Positions 39,382 through 48,472 of a stretch of DNA of 64,000 bases are shown here, one piece after another. The notes beneath the pieces are model-generated. The model was not told the origin of the DNA, made no database searches, and saw nothing but the letters and a program-made list of their open reading frames with translations. How positions within the stretch are numbered: the first letter of the stretch is position 1; the number at the start of each line of letters is the position of its first letter. The translations under genes and the position numbers were made by a program. Source of the DNA: Solibacillus sp. FSL R7-0682 (GTDB lineage Bacteria; Bacillota; Bacilli; Bacillales_A; Planococcaceae); contig NZ_JBBOUI010000001.1 of NCBI RefSeq assembly GCF_038005985.1, forward strand, positions 3,244,001-3,308,000, written 5' to 3'.

Positions 39382-40489
39382 TTAATATGAAATTTTTGAA
39401 CGTAAATAAGCTGTAATAAACATGTCTAAATCGCCATCCATTACTGCACCAACATTCCCTGTTTCAGAATTTGTTCGATGGTCTTTTACCATTGAATATG
39501 GATGGAAAACATAGGAACGAATTTGAGAGCCCCAGCCAATTTCCTTTTGCTCACCACGAATTTCATCTAATTGTGCTTGTTGCTTTTCAATTTCTAATTG
39601 ATATAGCTTTGATTTTAACATTTTCATCGCAGCATCACGGTTTTTAATTTGCGAACGCTCGGATTGACATTGTACAACAACACCAGTTGGGATATGTGTA
39701 ATACGAACAGCCGAGTCTGTCGTATTAATGTGCTGACCACCCGCCCCTGTTGCACGATACGTATCCACTTTTAAGTCCTCTGTTCGTACGTCAATTTCGA
39801 TTTCCTCATTAAATTCCGGCATAACCTCACAAGAAACGAACGATGTATGACGACGGCCTGATGAATCAAACGGCGAAATACGTACTAAACGATGTACCCC
39901 TTTTTCTGCTTTTAAATAACCGTATGCGTTATGACCAGAAATTTGTAATGTTACAGATTTAATCCCTGCTTCATCACCAGGTAAATAATCAATTGTTGTT
40001 ACTTTAAAGCCACGCTTTTCTGCCCAGCGCGTATACATACGTAACAGCATCGAACCCCAGTCTTGAGACTCCGTTCCACCAGCACCTGGATGTAACTCTA
40101 AAATCGCATTGTTTTTATCATATGGCTCAGACAAGAGCATTTGAAGCTCAAAATCCGCCATCTTCTGTTGGAAGTCAACTAGTTCATTTCCTAACTCTTC
40201 TTGTAGTTCTGCATCAGGCTCTTCACGTAAAAGCTCTAGTGTCATTTCTAAATTCTCTTGTGTTGAAATTAAATCATTGTATTCATTCACAACCGCTTTA
40301 ATTCCGTTGCTTTCGTTAATGATTGTTTGAGCGCCTTGCTGGTCATTCCAAAAGTTTGGCACAAGCATCATTTCGTCTAATTCTTGAATACGTGCCTCTT
40401 TATTTTCTAAGTCAAAGAGACCCCCTAAAGTCCGCTAGTTTTGTAGCTGTATTTTCAAGTGCATTACGCACATCTGCTAATTCCATCAT
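39382..40489 (-). CDS. prfB: Peptide chain release factor 2 with programmed +1 frameshift
   Basis: The reading frame opens at ATG 40489 behind GGAGG, runs 25 codons and meets TGA (40412-40414). Skipping one T (base 40414) joins CTT (40415-40417) to the long frame starting GAC at 40411-40413 and ending at 39382, giving about 368 residues. The slippery site is CTT-TGA-C with AGGGGG three bases upstream, the classic RF2 autoregulatory arrangement: low RF2 favours the shift. The long frame holds the SPF stop-recognition motif ([12 protein letters not shown]) and the GGQ hydrolysis motif ([12 protein letters not shown]). RF2 releases peptides at UGA and UAA. secA lies upstream. Confidence 0.97.
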
Positions 40490-40536
40490 TGTATTCCTCC
40501 GTTAGTGAAGCGTCGTAACTGCTTCTTCGAATGCCG

Positions 40537-40573
40537 TTAAAAATAAACCAGGTCATTGAATATTCAATGACCT
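40537..40573 (-). terminator. Terminator of secA
   Basis: AGGTCATTGA pairs with TCAATGACCT (stem within 40550-40573), followed on the minus strand by TTTATTTTT. Confidence 0.8.
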
Positions 40574-40585
40574 CGTCTTGTATAT

Positions 40586-43099
40586 CTATTGGTTCCCAAC
40601 GCCATGGCAAGCTTTGTATTTTTTGCCGCTACCACATGGGCATGGGTCGTTACGTCCAATGTTTTCGGCTTTACGTGTTGGTAGTTTTTTTGGTTTTGCA
40701 GCGCCTTCTTCTTTCGGGTTCACTGCTTGGCCTTTTGCTACTTCTTCACGTTGTAAATTACTGCGTATTTCTGCCTTTAATGCGTATTTTGCAACGTCTT
40801 CACGCACTGCTGCGACCATGTCCTCGAACATCGCAAAACCTTCTTGTTGGTATTCGCGCAGTGGATCTGTTTGACCGTAGGCACGAAGGTGAATCCCTTG
40901 ACGTAGCTGGTCCATTGCGTCGATATGGTCAATCCACTTCGTATCAATCGAACGAAGTAAAATAACCTTTTCGAATTCACGCATACGCTCTGGCGTCATC
41001 GCTTCTTCTTTTTCGTTGTAACGTTGTTGAACTTTATCGTAAATGAATTCAATCATCTGCTCAGGTGACTTATCTTCTAGCTGTGCTACAGTAATGTCGC
41101 CTTCATCTAAAAGATTGGCAGCAAGATAATCCTCGAGTGCATCTAGTGTCCAAGCATCCTTTTCACCTTGCGTATGAAGCGCAACAGCATTTTCAATTGC
41201 CTGTTGGATCATTGACTCAACTAATGCACGCATATTTTCAGAATCCAACACTTCTTCACGCTCTTTGTAAATAACTTCACGCTGCTGACGTAATACATCA
41301 TCATATTGTAATAAGCGTTTACGCGCATCAAAGTTATTCCCTTCAACGCGTTTTTGTGCAGATTCTACTGCTTTTGATACCATGCGTGATTGAATTGGCT
41401 GTGCATCGTCCATACCAAGCTTCGTCATCATCGATTTCATGTTGTCAGAGCCGAAGCGACGCATTAAATCATCCTCTAATGATAAGTAGAATTGCGTTAC
41501 CCCTGGGTTCCCTTGACGACCAGAACGACCACGTAACTGGTTATCAATACGACGCGACTCATGACGCTCTGTACCGATAACGGCTAAACCACCAATGTCA
41601 AGCACACCTTCACCAGGCTTAATATCTGTACCACGGCCAGCCATGTTTGTTGCAATTGTAACTGCACCCTTTTGACCCGCATTTAAAATAATCTCAGCTT
41701 CTCGCTCATGGTTTTTCGCATTTAATACATTATGCGGAATTTTGAATTTGGTTAAATATTTTGAAATAATCTCCGATGTTTCAATCGCAACCGTACCTAC
41801 TAACACTGGCTGTCCTACGCGGTAACGCTCAGCAATATCTTCAGCAACAGCTTTGAATTTCCCTTCCATCGTCGCATAAATTAAGTCCGGACGGTCATCA
41901 CGCGCAATTGGTTTATTCGTTGGAATCGCAATGACTTGCATGTTATAAATATTGCGGAATTCCTCTTCTTCCGTTTTAGCTGTACCAGTCATACCAGATA
42001 GCTTTTCATACATACGGAAGTAGTTTTGGAACGTAACCGTTGCCATTGTCATCGATTCATTTTGAATGTCTAGACCTTCTTTTGCCTCAATCGCTTGGTG
42101 TAAACCATCTGAATAGCGACGCCCCTTCATCAAACGACCTGTGAAGCCATCAACAATAACAACCTCGCCGTCTTGTACAACATAATCTACATCATTATGC
42201 ATCGATGCATGGGCCTTTAAGCTTTGGTTGATTGCATGGTTTAAACGAACATGAGCTAAGTCAAATAAGTTATCGATGCCAAATGCACGCTCGGCTTTTT
42301 CAATTCCTAACTCTGTCAACGTAACGCCCTTTGTTGATTCTTCATAGTTGTAATCTTCATCTTTTTTCAGCATACGTACAAACGCATTGGATTGTACATA
42401 AAGCTGTGCTGTTTTCCCTGCTTGACCAGAAATAATTAACGGTGTACGCGCTTCATCGATTAAAATCGAGTCTACCTCGTCAATAACAGCATAATATAGC
42501 GGACGTTGTACACGATCTTCTTTGTAAAGGACCATGTTGTCACGTAAATAATCGAAACCTAATTCGTTATTTGTAGAATACGTAATATCCGCAGCATATG
42601 CTTCACGTTTTTCTTCCTTTGAAAGGCTATTCAAGTTTAAACCGACCGTTAAGCCTAACCATGTATAGAGCTCGCCCATCTCAGTCGCGTCACGGCTTGC
42701 TAAGTATTCATTGACTGTAACAACGTGAACACCTTTACTCGTAAGCGCATTTAAATAAACCGCCATTGTAGAAGTCAATGTTTTACCTTCACCGGTTTTC
42801 ATTTCGGCGATATTCCCTTCGTTTAATGCAGCTGCACCCATAATTTGTACGCGGAATGGGTACATGCCTAATACACGTCGAGACGCTTCACGAATTGTTG
42901 CAAACGCTTCTGGTAATAAATCATCTACAGTTTCGCCATTTTGATAGCGCGTTTTGAACTCATCTGTTTTTGCTTTTAATGCATCATCCGATAAGCTTTC
43001 CATCTGTCCAGCTAATGCTTCTACTTTATCTGCAATTTTTTCTAGCTTTTTTACTTCTTTTTTATTGAAATCAAATAATTTATTTAATATGTTTGCCAT
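40586..43099 (-). CDS. secA: Protein translocase ATPase SecA
   Basis: A 837-residue preprotein translocase motor. Walker A is MKTGEGKT, Walker B is [17 protein letters not shown], followed by [11 protein letters not shown] and [12 protein letters not shown], and a C-terminal zinc-binding SEC-C tail [14 protein letters not shown]. It drives unfolded secreted proteins, such as the signal-peptide proteins in this window, through SecYEG. The ATG at 43099 ([11 protein letters not shown]) fits the family; a GTG four codons earlier is not supported. The order hpf-secA-prfB matches B. subtilis. Confidence 0.97.
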   Translation of the reverse strand: MANILNKLFDFNKKEVKKLEKIADKVEALAGQMESLSDDALKAKTDEFKTRYQNGETVDDLLPEAFATIREASRRVLGMYPFRVQIMGAAALNEGNIAEMKTGEGKTLTSTMAVYLNALTSKGVHVVTVNEYLASRDATEMGELYTWLGLTVGLNLNSLSKEEKREAYAADITYSTNNELGFDYLRDNMVLYKEDRVQRPLYYAVIDEVDSILIDEARTPLIISGQAGKTAQLYVQSNAFVRMLKKDEDYNYEESTKGVTLTELGIEKAERAFGIDNLFDLAHVRLNHAINQSLKAHASMHNDVDYVVQDGEVVIVDGFTGRLMKGRRYSDGLHQAIEAKEGLDIQNESMTMATVTFQNYFRMYEKLSGMTGTAKTEEEEFRNIYNMQVIAIPTNKPIARDDRPDLIYATMEGKFKAVAEDIAERYRVGQPVLVGTVAIETSEIISKYLTKFKIPHNVLNAKNHEREAEIILNAGQKGAVTIATNMAGRGTDIKPGEGVLDIGGLAVIGTERHESRRIDNQLRGRSGRQGNPGVTQFYLSLEDDLMRRFGSDNMKSMMTKLGMDDAQPIQSRMVSKAVESAQKRVEGNNFDARKRLLQYDDVLRQQREVIYKEREEVLDSENMRALVESMIQQAIENAVALHTQGEKDAWTLDALEDYLAANLLDEGDITVAQLEDKSPEQMIEFIYDKVQQRYNEKEEAMTPERMREFEKVILLRSIDTKWIDHIDAMDQLRQGIHLRAYGQTDPLREYQQEGFAMFEDMVAAVREDVAKYALKAEIRSNLQREEVAKGQAVNPKEEGAAKPKKLPTRKAENIGRNDPCPCGSGKKYKACHGVGNQ

Positions 43100-43279
43100 C
43101 GTATTGACCACTTCCCAATAATAGTCTCAAACTACATTTTACCATTATATATGTATATGGCGCAAATTCCCTAAGCAAAAACTATTTTACGTATGGAAAT
43201 TTACGACTTATAAGTTTCTAAATAAAGATTGTTACTCTCCTTTTCAGTTGTATAAATTGTAAGGCGTACCCAAAAATGA

Positions 43280-43314
43280 CAAACGGGTTGCCGATGATCG
43301 TGGCAACCCGTTTG
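43280..43314 (-). terminator. Terminator of hpf
   Basis: A perfect 13-bp stem CAAACGGGTTGCC (43280-43292) / GGCAACCCGTTTG (43302-43314), followed by TCATTTTT on the minus strand. Confidence 0.85.
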
Positions 43315-43322
43315 AGTAAATA

Positions 43323-43877
43323 TTAGTTTGTTTCGATTAAGCCATATTTGCCATCTTTACGCTTATAAACGATGTTTGTACTGTCCGATTCTGCATCTGT
43401 GAAAACATAGAAATCGTGACCAAGCATGTTCATTTGTAAAATCGCCTCTTCTTGATCCATCGGCTTTAGATCAAATTGTTTTGTACGGACAACTGTGTAT
43501 TCTTCTTCATTTGAATCTGTCATCGGCTCTGCTTGTGCAACCGTTGCAAAGTATACGCCTGCACCTTCACGATCACGGAACTTACGATTCACCTTTGTTT
43601 TATGTTTACGAATTTGACGCTCTAGTTTGTCAACGATTAAATCGACTGCTGCATACATATCATCATGACGTTCTTCAGCTCTGAGCGTTAAATTTTTCAT
43701 TGGGATTGTTACTTCTACTTTTGTTTGCTTATCATTATAGACCTTTAAATTGACATTAGCGTTTGCGTTTAAATCTTCGTTGAAATAACGTTCAATTTTT
43801 TCGATTTTTGTTTCAACGTGATCACGAATCGCTGGAGTTACCTCAATGTTTTCACCACGAATGTTAAAATTTAGCAT
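43323..43877 (-). CDS. hpf: Ribosome hibernation promoting factor, long form
   Basis: A 184-residue protein: an N-terminal S30AE domain (about 1-98) and, after a linker, the C-terminal dimerisation domain (about 125-182, VVRTKQFDLKPMDQEEAILQMNMLGHDFYVF). This long form makes 100S ribosome dimers in stationary phase or stress, as YvyD does in B. subtilis. GGAGGAG precedes the ATG. A SigmaB or SigmaH promoter, expected by analogy, is not evident in the 130 bases upstream. Confidence 0.95.
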   Translation of the reverse strand: MLNFNIRGENIEVTPAIRDHVETKIEKIERYFNEDLNANANVNLKVYNDKQTKVEVTIPMKNLTLRAEERHDDMYAAVDLIVDKLERQIRKHKTKVNRKFRDREGAGVYFATVAQAEPMTDSNEEEYTVVRTKQFDLKPMDQEEAILQMNMLGHDFYVFTDAESDSTNIVYKRKDGKYGLIETN

Positions 43878-44006
43878 GTAAACTCCTCCTTCATTACGGC
43901 TATAATTACTACTTCTACATCGGTTTAAAAAATCCTTCTACTTCTTAAAAAGTTTTTCATTTTTCAACAAAATACTTCAAAAATAAAAAGACCTAGTTAG
44001 GATACC

Positions 44007-44387
44007 CTATTGTTTCCTATTTACCTCTTTTTTTCGACGCAATTTTAATTCACTGACGATTAATTCTTCAATAACTGGCTGATTTTCAAAAGTCAATCCA
44101 TACTGAATATGACGCCCTAAATCTTTAGCCCATACAACCTCAGCAATCGCCTTAATCAAAACTTCATCTAAAATGAACTGAACTTCTAGCTGTACGAGCT
44201 TATTATTATGTACACCAATTTCCTTATTCGAAAACATTTTCATCCCATGTGGACTAATATCTACAATTTCACATGGATATTTTGTCAGTTCTATATTTTC
44301 AGATTTGCCATCTAGTAGAATCATAAAATTAGCGGAAATTGGCTCCTTAAACGCGTAACGAAACCCCTCTGTTCTTTTAAAAACCAT
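44007..44387 (-). CDS. PilZ-domain protein
   Basis: A 126-residue single-domain protein. An R-rich start (KRTEGFRYAF) and VDISPHGMKM give the PilZ pattern of arginines followed by (D/N)xSxxG, which binds cyclic di-GMP in other PilZ proteins, although the first motif spacing (RxxxxR) is one residue longer than the usual RxxxR. Flagellar genes lie nearby, so a role in motility control through c-di-GMP is plausible but inferred. The ATG at 44387 follows an ideal GGAGGAAC; a longer frame from 44420 would overlap it. Confidence 0.7.
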   Translation of the reverse strand: MVFKRTEGFRYAFKEPISANFMILLDGKSENIELTKYPCEIVDISPHGMKMFSNKEIGVHNNKLVQLEVQFILDEVLIKAIAEVVWAKDLGRHIQYGLTFENQPVIEELIVSELKLRRKKEVNRKQ

Positions 44388-44478
44388 TATAAGTTCCTCC
44401 TGCATGTGCAATAAATCCATAAATTTATCGTCTATTATATTTCGATAATACCATAAACTGTATATAATACTAGAAAAA

Positions 44479-44502
44479 ACTCACCTTAAGTTACAGGTGA
44501 GT
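44479..44502 (-). terminator. Terminator after the comK-like/small-gene pair
   Basis: ACTCACCT (44479-44486) pairs with AGGTGAGT (44495-44502), followed by TTTTTTC on the minus strand. Confidence 0.85.
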
Positions 44503-44511
44503 TTAGCTCGT

Positions 44512-44787
44512 TCATTTATAAAGCTTTACAGTTAATTTAAAGGTAGCCGGTATCCTTTTCTCATCTAGATAAAATTCACTTTCCCATTTGGACTCAAAAT
44601 GAAAAAACGGATCGCATTCCAAATAATAACGTTTACTTTCCTCTATTAAAACAGAAGGTGGCTTCGTTATAATGGCCGCTGTTCCCTTTTCTAAAACAAA
44701 CGTATAAATATGTCCATCCGCAGTCACGATAGGCATCATATGAAGCGTATTTCTATTCACTAAATAAAAATTTAATATTTCCATCAT
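44512..44787 (-). CDS. Small protein downstream of the second comK, perhaps ComK-related
   Basis: A 91-residue soluble protein. The start is taken at ATG 44787 because GGAG lies 5 bases upstream; longer in-frame starts up to 44862 would overlap the comK-like gene and lack a ribosome binding site. The run GHIYTFVLEKG...ITKPPSVLIEESKRYYLEC resembles in layout the N-terminal part of ComK proteins (HTIISDKHGKVIYPNKPLKIIRNTC in the first copy), but the similarity is weak. It is 40 bases downstream of the second comK and before a terminator, so it is probably co-transcribed with it. Confidence 0.6.
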   Translation of the reverse strand: MMEILNFYLVNRNTLHMMPIVTADGHIYTFVLEKGTAAIITKPPSVLIEESKRYYLECDPFFHFESKWESEFYLDEKRIPATFKLTVKLYK

Positions 44788-44827
44788 TGCATCTCCATTC
44801 ATTAAAATAGTTACAAACATTTTTTTA

Positions 44828-45370
44828 TTAACTACATGTATATTCTTCCTGAAGCTCTGCACAATTCAAGTTCGTTCGTTGTGCTCGAGTTGAATAAGAT
44901 GTCGCATATAAAAATTGATTCAAATAATTAATTGCTAAATACTTTAATGCCTGATCATAACGAATTTTAAATTTACTACAAGGGACGGGTATAGTAACAC
45001 TATAATTCCCTTTCCCATGGACAATTGTATACTCATCTCCATCTGCTTCAAACTTCTCAATTTGATGAAGTGCAAAATAAACACATGTCTCATTCCGATG
45101 GGATTCGGATGGGAACCAAATATTGATAAAGGGCTGAACTTTTAAAGCGAAAGAAAACATAGATGATGATCCAAGCAAAAAAGAAGCCGCCTCTTTAGCA
45201 CCTTTCCAGCTTGAACCCATTTGACGTAATTGACAATCGAGAAGTTTAACTGCTGAAAAGGGTATTTCTACTTCCTCTGTATTTTTTAAAATAATTGAAT
45301 ACGGTTTTCCAAACTCACCAAAGCGCGGGATTAAAGCAAACGCATCTAACAGGGATGGCATATTATTCAT
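44828..45370 (-). CDS. comK: ComK-family competence transcription factor (second copy)
   Basis: A 180-residue ComK homologue. YSIILKNTEEVEIP, LLDCQLRQMGSSWKGAKEAA, INIWFPSESHRNETCVYFALHQI and YTIVHGKGNYSVTIPV follow the ComK order of conserved blocks (the GSS turn, the FP-S block, and the strand before the LP motif). Unlike the first copy it has a C-terminal extension with NQFLYATSY, which may stand in for the MecA-binding segment. The ATG at 45370 follows AAAGGAGAG; the frame upstream to 45391 is open but unnecessary. Expression appears to depend on an attenuator in the 145-base leader. Confidence 0.75.
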   Translation of the reverse strand: MNNMPSLLDAFALIPRFGEFGKPYSIILKNTEEVEIPFSAVKLLDCQLRQMGSSWKGAKEAASFLLGSSSMFSFALKVQPFINIWFPSESHRNETCVYFALHQIEKFEADGDEYTIVHGKGNYSVTIPVPCSKFKIRYDQALKYLAINYLNQFLYATSYSTRAQRTNLNCAELQEEYTCS

Positions 45371-45410
45371 AACTACTCTCCTTTTCTTCATTTAATAGTT
45401 ATCAATTACC

Positions 45411-45447
45411 AAAAAAAGGAGTATACTAATAGTAGTTGGTATACTCC
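45411..45447 (-). terminator. Intrinsic terminator inside the leader of the second comK gene
   Basis: On the minus strand GGAGTATAC (45447-45439) pairs perfectly with GTATACTCC (45426-45418) and runs into TTTTTTT (45417-45411). It lies only about 40 bases upstream of the comK-like start, after a leader peptide frame, so it would end transcription before the gene unless relieved. Confidence 0.8.
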
Positions 45448-45459
45448 GACTAACAAATA

Positions 45460-45494
45460 CCTCAAGTGATGTCTCCCAAGATGCTCACTTGAGG
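45460..45494. promoter_or_regulatory. Leader hairpin overlapping the end of the leader peptide frame
   Basis: A perfect 10-bp stem CCTCAAGTGA / TCACTTGAGG. On the minus strand its 5' arm is the last codons of the leader peptide (...AAC CTC AAG TGA), so a ribosome there would stop it from forming. Read on the plus strand it is followed by TTTTT and could also end an antisense transcript. Confidence 0.6.
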
Positions 45495-45514
45495 TTTTTC
45501 ATTTTGCCTTTCAC
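45485..45514 (-). CDS. Candidate 9-codon leader peptide of the second comK gene
   Basis: GTG AAA GGC AAA ATG AAA AAC CTC AAG TGA (two pieces given here by codon) encodes a basic nonapeptide, MKGKMKNLK, behind a near-perfect AAGGAGGTGA. Its last codons form the 5' arm of the hairpin at 45460-45494. An overlapping ATG at 45516 is followed directly by TGA, giving an alternative start-stop site. The strength of the ribosome binding site in front of so short a frame is the main argument. Confidence 0.45.
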   Translation of the reverse strand: MKGKMKNLK

Positions 45515-45548
45515 ATGTTCCTCACCTCCTTAATAAATGATGCGAATA

Positions 45549-45888
45549 GACGATTCCGCTCAAATATAGCAGTTTGAAGTTTAAGTAGAAAAGTTCAACA
45601 AATTAGTAGCATGAAATTCTATGAAGAATAATTGAATATTAATAGTCACTAGGTGCTATTTTTATATGATACTTTCAGTTGGAATGATAAATATTATAAG
45701 AGTGGGCAACCATGATGAAATGCGTACTATTTCTTTAATTAAGTGGATATTTTGAATGGTTTCTAAACAGGATATATTTACTATTAATACCATTTTATAT
45801 ATATTTTATAAATTTGTCTAATATTTTATGAATATTCTAATATTTTTCCGCATATTGATTTAATTTATGAATAATACTTAACCAAATT
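45549..45888. other. AT-rich spacer between the comK leader and pgcA
   Basis: About 340 bases with no supported gene. The promoter of the comK leader must lie near its left end; TATATT (minus strand, near 45567) with a weak upstream element is a possibility. ComK boxes (AAAA-N5-TTTT) were looked for and no perfect pair was found. Confidence 0.4.
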
Positions 45889-45919
45889 AAAAAGCGGCTA
45901 ACATATAGCACGCTCTTTT
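45889..45919 (-). terminator. Terminator of pgcA
   Basis: On the minus strand AAAAGAGCG and CGCTTTTT flank a second stem GCTA/TAGC; the T-run continues into the spacer. Confidence 0.7.
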
Positions 45920-45926
45920 ACTATCT

Positions 45927-47567
45927 TTATTCGTATAAATCACTTACTGCTTCCTTGTAAAGAGTGATTGCTTTGTCACTTTCTTCTACCGTCCCCCTTT
46001 TTACCCCAATATAAAACTTACATTTTGGCTCTGTTCCAGATGGACGAATACAAATCCATGAATCATCCGCTAAAAGTAACTTGATCACATCTGCAGTTGG
46101 AAGTCCATTTACATTTCCGTCTTTGTAATCCTCGATCTTTATCACTTCTGCTTGGGCAAAATATTCAGGTGGATTTTTTCGAATGTTTTCCATAATAGAT
46201 GCGATTTTTTGCTGCCCCTCGACCCCATCAAACGTTAGAGAAACAAGTGCTTCTTTGTACGAGCCGAGTTCTTCATATAGCTTGTTTAATACATCCAGTA
46301 ACGATTTATTTTGCTTTTTATAATGGGCAGCCATTTCTGCTGTCACAAGAGCAATTTGGACGGCATCTTTATCACGTACAAAATCACCTGCTAAATAGCC
46401 ATAGCTCTCCTCATAGCCAAATAAAAAAGAATGCTCCTTCGTTTCTTCCCATTCTGCTATTTTTTCAGTAATGTATTTAAAACCTGTTAAAGTATTCACC
46501 GTCGAAATACCATATTTATTAGCAATTGCCGTACCAAATTCAGATGTGACAATTGTTTTTACCACTGCCGCATTCGGTGAAATCGGTTTAGTTTCCAATA
46601 AATAATTTAGTAGTAAAGCGCCTAATTGATTGCCTGTTAAAAGTCGATATTCTCCATCTAATACGGCAACACCAAGGCGGTCGGCATCTGGATCTGTTGC
46701 CAGTAAAACTTCTGCATGTACTTGTTCCCCTAACTTCATGGCCAATTGAAAGGCATCGGCCTCCTCAGGATTTGGATAAAGTACTGTCGGAAATTCGCCC
46801 GATTGAACAGCTTGTTCTTCCACAATATATAGCTGCTCGAAGCCAGCACTTTGTAAAGCACGCACTGTTGGCACAAGCCCAGCACCATGGATTGGTGTAT
46901 AAACAACACGTAAGTCCTTCTCTCCAAGTGTTGTAAAGCAATTTAAGGCTTCAATATAAGCTTGATCAATTTCATCTAAAATTTCTACACAAAGATCCGA
47001 AAGAAAAAGCTCCTCTAAGCTCAGTGCTTGAATATCAAAAATATTGTGGATCATTTCCATATGCGCAACGATTTCATCGGCAAATAGCGGTGTCAACTGC
47101 GACCCATCCTCACCATACACTTTAAAGCCATTATATTGCTTCGGATTATGGCTAGCCGTAATCACTACACCCGCAGCCGCAGAAAAATAACGTACAGCAA
47201 AGCTAAGCAGTGGCGTTGGTCGACTTTCTTTAAATACATAGCTTTTAATGCCATGCTTTGCGAGCACACTTGCTGTTTCATAAGCAAATTGCTGCGAAAA
47301 ATGGCGTGTATCGTATGCAATAACTACACCGCGATTCCGTGCAGCATCCCCCTGCTCAGCAATTTGACGTGCTAAACCTTCAGCTACGAGACGAATCGTA
47401 TGAATATTAATTCGATTCGTGCCCGCGCCAAGTTTCCCACGCATCCCAGCCGTTCCAAAAGGCACGTATTGATAAAAGCGATCCGATATTTCTTGTGCAG
47501 TCTTGATTGATTGAAGCTCTTCTTTGTAGTTCGATGATTGTAACCAGTCGTTGTATAGATTTTTCAT
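45927..47567 (-). CDS. pgcA: Phospho-sugar mutase (alpha-phosphoglucomutase type)
   Basis: A 546-residue member of the alpha-D-phosphohexomutase family. FGTAGMRGKLG opens domain 1, the phosphoserine loop is TASHNPKQYNGFKVY, the metal loop is TDPDADRLGVA, the sugar loop is GYEESYGYL, and the phosphate-binding loop is RPSGTEPKCKFYI. It interconverts glucose 1-phosphate and glucose 6-phosphate, feeding UDP-glucose for wall polymers and glycolipid. The ATG at 47567 follows AAAGGTG; the frame upstream to 47612 has no better site. In B. subtilis PgcA also influences cell size through UgtP. Confidence 0.93.
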   Translation of the reverse strand: MKNLYNDWLQSSNYKEELQSIKTAQEISDRFYQYVPFGTAGMRGKLGAGTNRINIHTIRLVAEGLARQIAEQGDAARNRGVVIAYDTRHFSQQFAYETASVLAKHGIKSYVFKESRPTPLLSFAVRYFSAAAGVVITASHNPKQYNGFKVYGEDGSQLTPLFADEIVAHMEMIHNIFDIQALSLEELFLSDLCVEILDEIDQAYIEALNCFTTLGEKDLRVVYTPIHGAGLVPTVRALQSAGFEQLYIVEEQAVQSGEFPTVLYPNPEEADAFQLAMKLGEQVHAEVLLATDPDADRLGVAVLDGEYRLLTGNQLGALLLNYLLETKPISPNAAVVKTIVTSEFGTAIANKYGISTVNTLTGFKYITEKIAEWEETKEHSFLFGYEESYGYLAGDFVRDKDAVQIALVTAEMAAHYKKQNKSLLDVLNKLYEELGSYKEALVSLTFDGVEGQQKIASIMENIRKNPPEYFAQAEVIKIEDYKDGNVNGLPTADVIKLLLADDSWICIRPSGTEPKCKFYIGVKRGTVEESDKAITLYKEAVSDLYE

Positions 47568-47631
47568 AGAATGACCCACACCTTTACTAGTTTTTGTAAT
47601 ATATTTATGCAAGGTATGAGAGGATAAGAAC

Positions 47632-47664
47632 TAAAAAGGACCTAACTTTAGGCGTTAGGTCCTT
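47632..47664 (-). terminator. Terminator of the flaG-fliDTS operon
   Basis: AAGGACCTAAC (47636-47646) pairs with GTTAGGTCCTT (47654-47664), then TTTTAG follows on the minus strand. Confidence 0.85.
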
Positions 47665-47669
47665 ACTAG

Positions 47670-48074
47670 TTAAACTTGTTCTACATGACCGTATTGTTGC
47701 TGACGTGTAATTTTAATAACTTCTTTCCATGTGTCGCGGAATTCTGTTACTAGGCTTTCTACTTCTTCGATGATTGCCTGGTCGTTTTTTAAATTCGCCT
47801 CTACTAAACGTTGATTCATGTATTCGTATAAAGGCAACATTTGTTTAGAAATTTCGACGTTCATGTTTAGAGTAGACATTAGTTCAGCAATAATTGCTTG
47901 TGATTTTTGAAGATTAGTATTTTTCTCTTCGATATTTTTATTGCTCATAGCAACTTTAGCTTTCCCTAGAAACTTCAAACAACCATTATATAACATCAAT
48001 GTCAATTCACCTGGCGAGGCCGTTGTAACACTGTTTTGTTTATAGGTATTCAAAGCATTAGAATGTACAGTCAT
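47670..48074 (-). CDS. fliS: Flagellin export chaperone FliS
   Basis: A 134-residue helical protein, standard FliS length. SPGELTLMLYNGCLKFL near the N-terminus is the FliS signature, followed by the four-helix bundle. FliS binds the disordered C-terminus of flagellin and keeps it unassembled until export; in B. subtilis it also affects CsrA/FliW control of hag. It is the last gene of flaG-fliD-fliT-fliS and is followed by a terminator. Its client hag is about 15 kb away at the right edge. Confidence 0.95.
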   Translation of the reverse strand: MTVHSNALNTYKQNSVTTASPGELTLMLYNGCLKFLGKAKVAMSNKNIEEKNTNLQKSQAIIAELMSTLNMNVEISKQMLPLYEYMNQRLVEANLKNDQAIIEEVESLVTEFRDTWKEVIKITRQQQYGHVEQV

Positions 48075-48101
48075 AGTGACACTCCTTAATTAAAACCACT
48101 T

Positions 48102-48455
48102 TTATTTTTTCCCATCATAATAGCGACCTTCTAAAATCCGTAAATTTTCATAAGGATCAATATAATGGCGTTCATTTTTTTTTGTATTTTGTAAATCTTT
48201 TATATCATTTTTTACAGTATCCATGACTAATGCGAGTCTTTCTTTAATTCCTTTATCAAGCTCATATAAAGTGTGATGTGCCTCATCTTCTGGATTAAAT
48301 TTAAAACCAGTTCTCTGAAGACTAATTACTAGTTCACCACGTTCATCTAAAAGTTGATTAATTTTTTCAATATACTCTGTACGACTTTCATCGTCTGGAT
48401 TTTTTGTTAAATGCTTAAACAATTGAGCCGATTTTTGTAAATATTCATTCAGCAT
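48102..48455 (-). CDS. fliT: FliT-like flagellar chaperone
   Basis: A 117-residue, charged, helical protein. The pattern EYIEKINQLLDERGELV in the middle and YIDPYENLRILEGRYYDGKK at the end closely follows B. subtilis FliT. FliT chaperones the cap protein FliD. The ATG at 48455 fits the GGTGAG site better than the GTG three codons earlier. It lies between fliD and fliS, the usual order in Bacillus. Confidence 0.9.
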   Translation of the reverse strand: MLNEYLQKSAQLFKHLTKNPDDESRTEYIEKINQLLDERGELVISLQRTGFKFNPEDEAHHTLYELDKGIKERLALVMDTVKNDIKDLQNTKKNERHYIDPYENLRILEGRYYDGKK

Positions 48456-48472
48456 AGTATACACTCACCATA

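Noticed and set aside
45549-45888. Replication origin or DnaA-box cluster in the AT-rich spacer
   Set aside because: No TTATCCACA-type boxes were found and no origin genes are near.
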